From an uncultured Clostridia bacterium (GTDB lineage: Bacteria > Bacillota_I > Bacilli_A > RFN20 > CAG-288): 6,999 bases of DNA. The notes beneath the pieces are model-generated. The model was not told where the DNA came from and made no database searches. It was given only the letters and a program-made list of their open reading frames with translations. The stretch lies in NCBI GenBank assembly GCA_900313465.1, contig OMRU01000069.1, positions 1 through 6,999 of the forward strand, in the 5' to 3' direction. Below are positions 5,621-6,999 of this stretch, piece by piece; position 1 is the first letter of the stretch, and each line of letters opens with the position of its first letter. The position numbers and the translations under genes are program-made.

Positions 5621-6565
5621 TCAGTTCCTCTTTTTGCTTAATTCTATTTTCAGTTCTTCAAGACTCATATAGATGATTTTCTTAGGAAGAGAAGGGATGT
5701 TTGGTTTCTTCTTGATATTTTCGACAATCACCACATGAGCAAGAGAAGGATTTCTCGTCAATATCATACCATGAGCAATCATGGTTTCTTTGTGTTTCAG
5801 AAGATAGTCCATTTCCTTGCTAAGAATAGCATAATCCATGAAGAAAGCCTTCTTATATAACTTTGGATTATAGAAATTGATATCAAAGCGAGTCTGAGAG
5901 GGTGCAAAGAACTGGCTGATTTTTTCATTGTGGGCTTTCTTCAAGGCTTTCTGTTTTTGTCTTTGAACCTGTAGCTTAAGGAAGTGATCCGTATCATCTA
6001 GAGCATCCGGAAAAGAGGCTAAAACATCCTGTAAGGAAAAATGATTCTGATCAAGCAAAGCTTTGAAGACTTCCATGGTCATCAAAGCATCATCATCTGA
6101 ACGATGATAGGTATAGGAAGTCAGATGATATTCTTCAACAAGATGATCAAGACCAGAGATATTGGCACGGTGATTGAGTTCCTTTTCCATCTTCTGAATA
6201 TCATAGAACTTGAATTCAATGATGGGTAAACCATATCTCTTACAGGAATAAGAGATATAAGAGACATCCTGATTCACAGCAAAGCCAAGACAGAGGTTGT
6301 TTTCATCCTCAAGCAAGGCTTTGATCTCTTTATAGTAGTGGGGAAAAGTGCGAGCTCTTTGAAAACGGAAAAGAGGGTAAGCCAGCTTGATGCCATTGCC
6401 TGTCTTGGCGTTGCCTAACAAGAATGGGGCTGCTGGATCAACCAGGATATCCTTCTTTTTGATAACCTTGAAGTTTTCATCTGTCTTGACATAGCCAAAG
6501 GAACAAATTTTTCCTTCACCATTGAGACAATTGGCGCACTCCACATCGAAGAAAACATAATTCAT
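5621..6565 (-). CDS. DEDDh-type 3'-5' exonuclease (DnaQ-like) with an unrecognised C-terminal region
   Basis: The first about 175 residues are an RNase T/DnaQ-like exonuclease domain with all five expected metal and catalytic residues: Asp7 and Glu9 in VFFDVECAN (4-12), Asp100 in GFAVNQDVSYI (94-104), and His154 and Asp159 in YHRSDDDALMTMEVF (153-167). Such enzymes remove nucleotides from the 3' end of DNA or RNA. Residues from about 176 to 314 are not familiar: a Lys/Gln-rich, probably helical linker (KLQVQRQKQKALKKAHNEK, 197-215) and then a mixed segment, HGMILTRNPSLAHVVIVENI and on to the end, with beta-rich stretches that could form a small binding domain. The start is set by the motif: ATG is only six codons before Asp7. 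No Shine-Dalgarno is seen before it, and a promoter lies so close that the mRNA may be leaderless. It is the first gene of a two-gene leftward operon. Whether it serves DNA repair or RNA processing cannot be said. Confidence 0.85.
   Translation of the reverse strand: MNYVFFDVECANCLNGEGKICSFGYVKTDENFKVIKKKDILVDPAAPFLLGNAKTGNGIKLAYPLFRFQRARTFPHYYKEIKALLEDENNLCLGFAVNQDVSYISYSCKRYGLPIIEFKFYDIQKMEKELNHRANISGLDHLVEEYHLTSYTYHRSDDDALMTMEVFKALLDQNHFSLQDVLASFPDALDDTDHFLKLQVQRQKQKALKKAHNEKISQFFAPSQTRFDINFYNPKLYKKAFFMDYAILSKEMDYLLKHKETMIAHGMILTRNPSLAHVVIVENIKKKPNIPSLPKKIIYMSLEELKIELSKKRN
5626..5631 (-). promoter_or_regulatory. Ribosome binding site of the aldose epimerase gene
   Basis: AGAGGA on the minus strand lies seven bases before the epimerase ATG and is embedded in the last codons of the exonuclease gene. 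It supports the start at 5618 and coupled translation. Confidence 0.75.
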
Positions 6566-6572
6566 ACAACTA

Positions 6573-6601
6573 ATTAAAAAACGATTTCATTTTAATTACA
6601 A
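6573..6601 (-). promoter_or_regulatory. Leftward promoter of the exonuclease-epimerase operon
   Basis: On the minus strand, TTGTAA (6596-6601; four of six) is followed after exactly 17 bp by TTTAAT (6573-6578; five of six), then by seven bases and the ATG at 6565. With usual spacing, transcription would begin at or next to the A of the start codon. Confidence 0.5.
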
Positions 6602-6620
6602 GTTTAATTATCATTTAAGT

Positions 6621-6626
6621 TATAAT
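6621..6626 (+). promoter_or_regulatory. -10 box of the HAD-family gene
   Basis: A perfect TATAAT lies seven bases before the ATG at 6634, in the 68-bp gap between divergent genes. The -35 region is poor: TTACAA at 6596-6601 is 19 bp away and overlaps the -35 of the leftward promoter. No Shine-Dalgarno lies between box and ATG, so a leaderless transcript is likely if this box is used. Confidence 0.55.
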
Positions 6627-6633
6627 CTATGGC

Positions 6634-6999
6634 ATGAAACCTTTATCATTTTTAGAAAACATCAAAGCCTGCATCTTCGATATGGATGGCACATTAGTCG
6701 ATTCACTTAGCATCTGGGATGATATCGATGAAAGATTTTTCCATTCCTATGGTATGGAAGTCCCTGCCAATTACGGCAAGGAACTTGCCCACATGTCCTT
6801 CATGGAAATGGCTGAGTACACCAAAGAGACCTATCATATTCCCGATTCGGTAGAAACTATCGCCCAGACTTGGATCAACTGGTCCAAAGACGCCTACTTA
6901 TATACCATTGTTGCTAAACCCGGCGTCAAGGAATTCCTCGACTATCTCAAATCATCAGGCATGCCCTTGGCTTTAGCTACCGCCAATCGCCGTTCTTTA
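6634..6999 (+). CDS. HAD-superfamily hydrolase, beta-phosphoglucomutase/phosphatase-like, 5' part
   Basis: The first 122 codons of a gene that continues beyond the window. Motif I, CIFDMDGTLVDS (13-24), supplies the nucleophile Asp16 and the acid/base Asp18. Residues about 25-90 are a helical stretch in the place of the alpha-helical cap of subclass IA enzymes (phosphoglycolate phosphatase, beta-phosphoglucomutase). KPGVKEFLDYLKSSG (95-109) followed by PLALATANRR (111-120) is the usual lead into motif II with Thr116. Lys and Asp motifs III and IV lie outside the window, so the substrate and final class cannot be judged. The ATG at 6634 sits 15 codons before the nucleophile, normal for the family. 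The gene is divergent from the exonuclease operon and has a TATAAT seven bases before the start without a ribosome binding site. Confidence 0.88.
   Translation, partial: MKPLSFLENIKACIFDMDGTLVDSLSIWDDIDERFFHSYGMEVPANYGKELAHMSFMEMAEYTKETYHIPDSVETIAQTWINWSKDAYLYTIVAKPGVKEFLDYLKSSGMPLALATANRRSL

Overview
The window looks like chromosomal DNA of a low-to-moderate G+C Gram-positive bacterium (Bacillota). The grounds are the methionine-binding protein written as a lipoprotein, compact intrinsic terminators after nearly every unit, a DeoR-family regulator paired with a PfkB sugar kinase, and a LacX-type aldose epimerase. Gene content and style recall gut or oral Erysipelotrichia-like lineages, but that placement is an impression and not a proof. 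No mobile element, RNA gene, CRISPR array or phage gene is visible.

Layout, left to right. (1) Positions 1-1312 hold the end of a methionine ABC importer operon: the 3' part of the permease metI, overlapping the lipoprotein metQ by an ATGA junction and closed by a strong terminator. (2) Positions 1400-1861 hold a DUF523 protein of the family that includes the TudS thiouracil desulfidase. (3) Positions 1895-2835 hold a tRNA-dihydrouridine synthase. Its conserved N-terminus is present in the DNA but is not joined to any normal in-frame start codon. (4) Positions 2910-4635 hold a two-gene unit: a DeoR/FruR-type repressor and a PfkB-family sugar(-phosphate) kinase, without a PTS transporter gene. 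(5) Two back-to-back terminators separate this from a leftward two-gene operon (4740-6565) with a DEDDh exonuclease followed by an aldose-1-epimerase-like enzyme. (6) A 68-bp divergent promoter region leads into a rightward HAD-family phosphatase that runs off the window.

The window is mostly housekeeping: amino-acid uptake, tRNA/uracil chemistry and sugar-phosphate metabolism. The most interesting signals are the split start of the dihydrouridine synthase gene; several start codons that lack a Shine-Dalgarno sequence and lie about one -10-to-TSS distance downstream of a -10-like box, suggesting leaderless mRNAs; stop codons placed in terminator loops; and a PfkB kinase in which several Asn residues usual at the FruK/LacC sugar site are replaced. 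I see no convincing undescribed multi-gene system.
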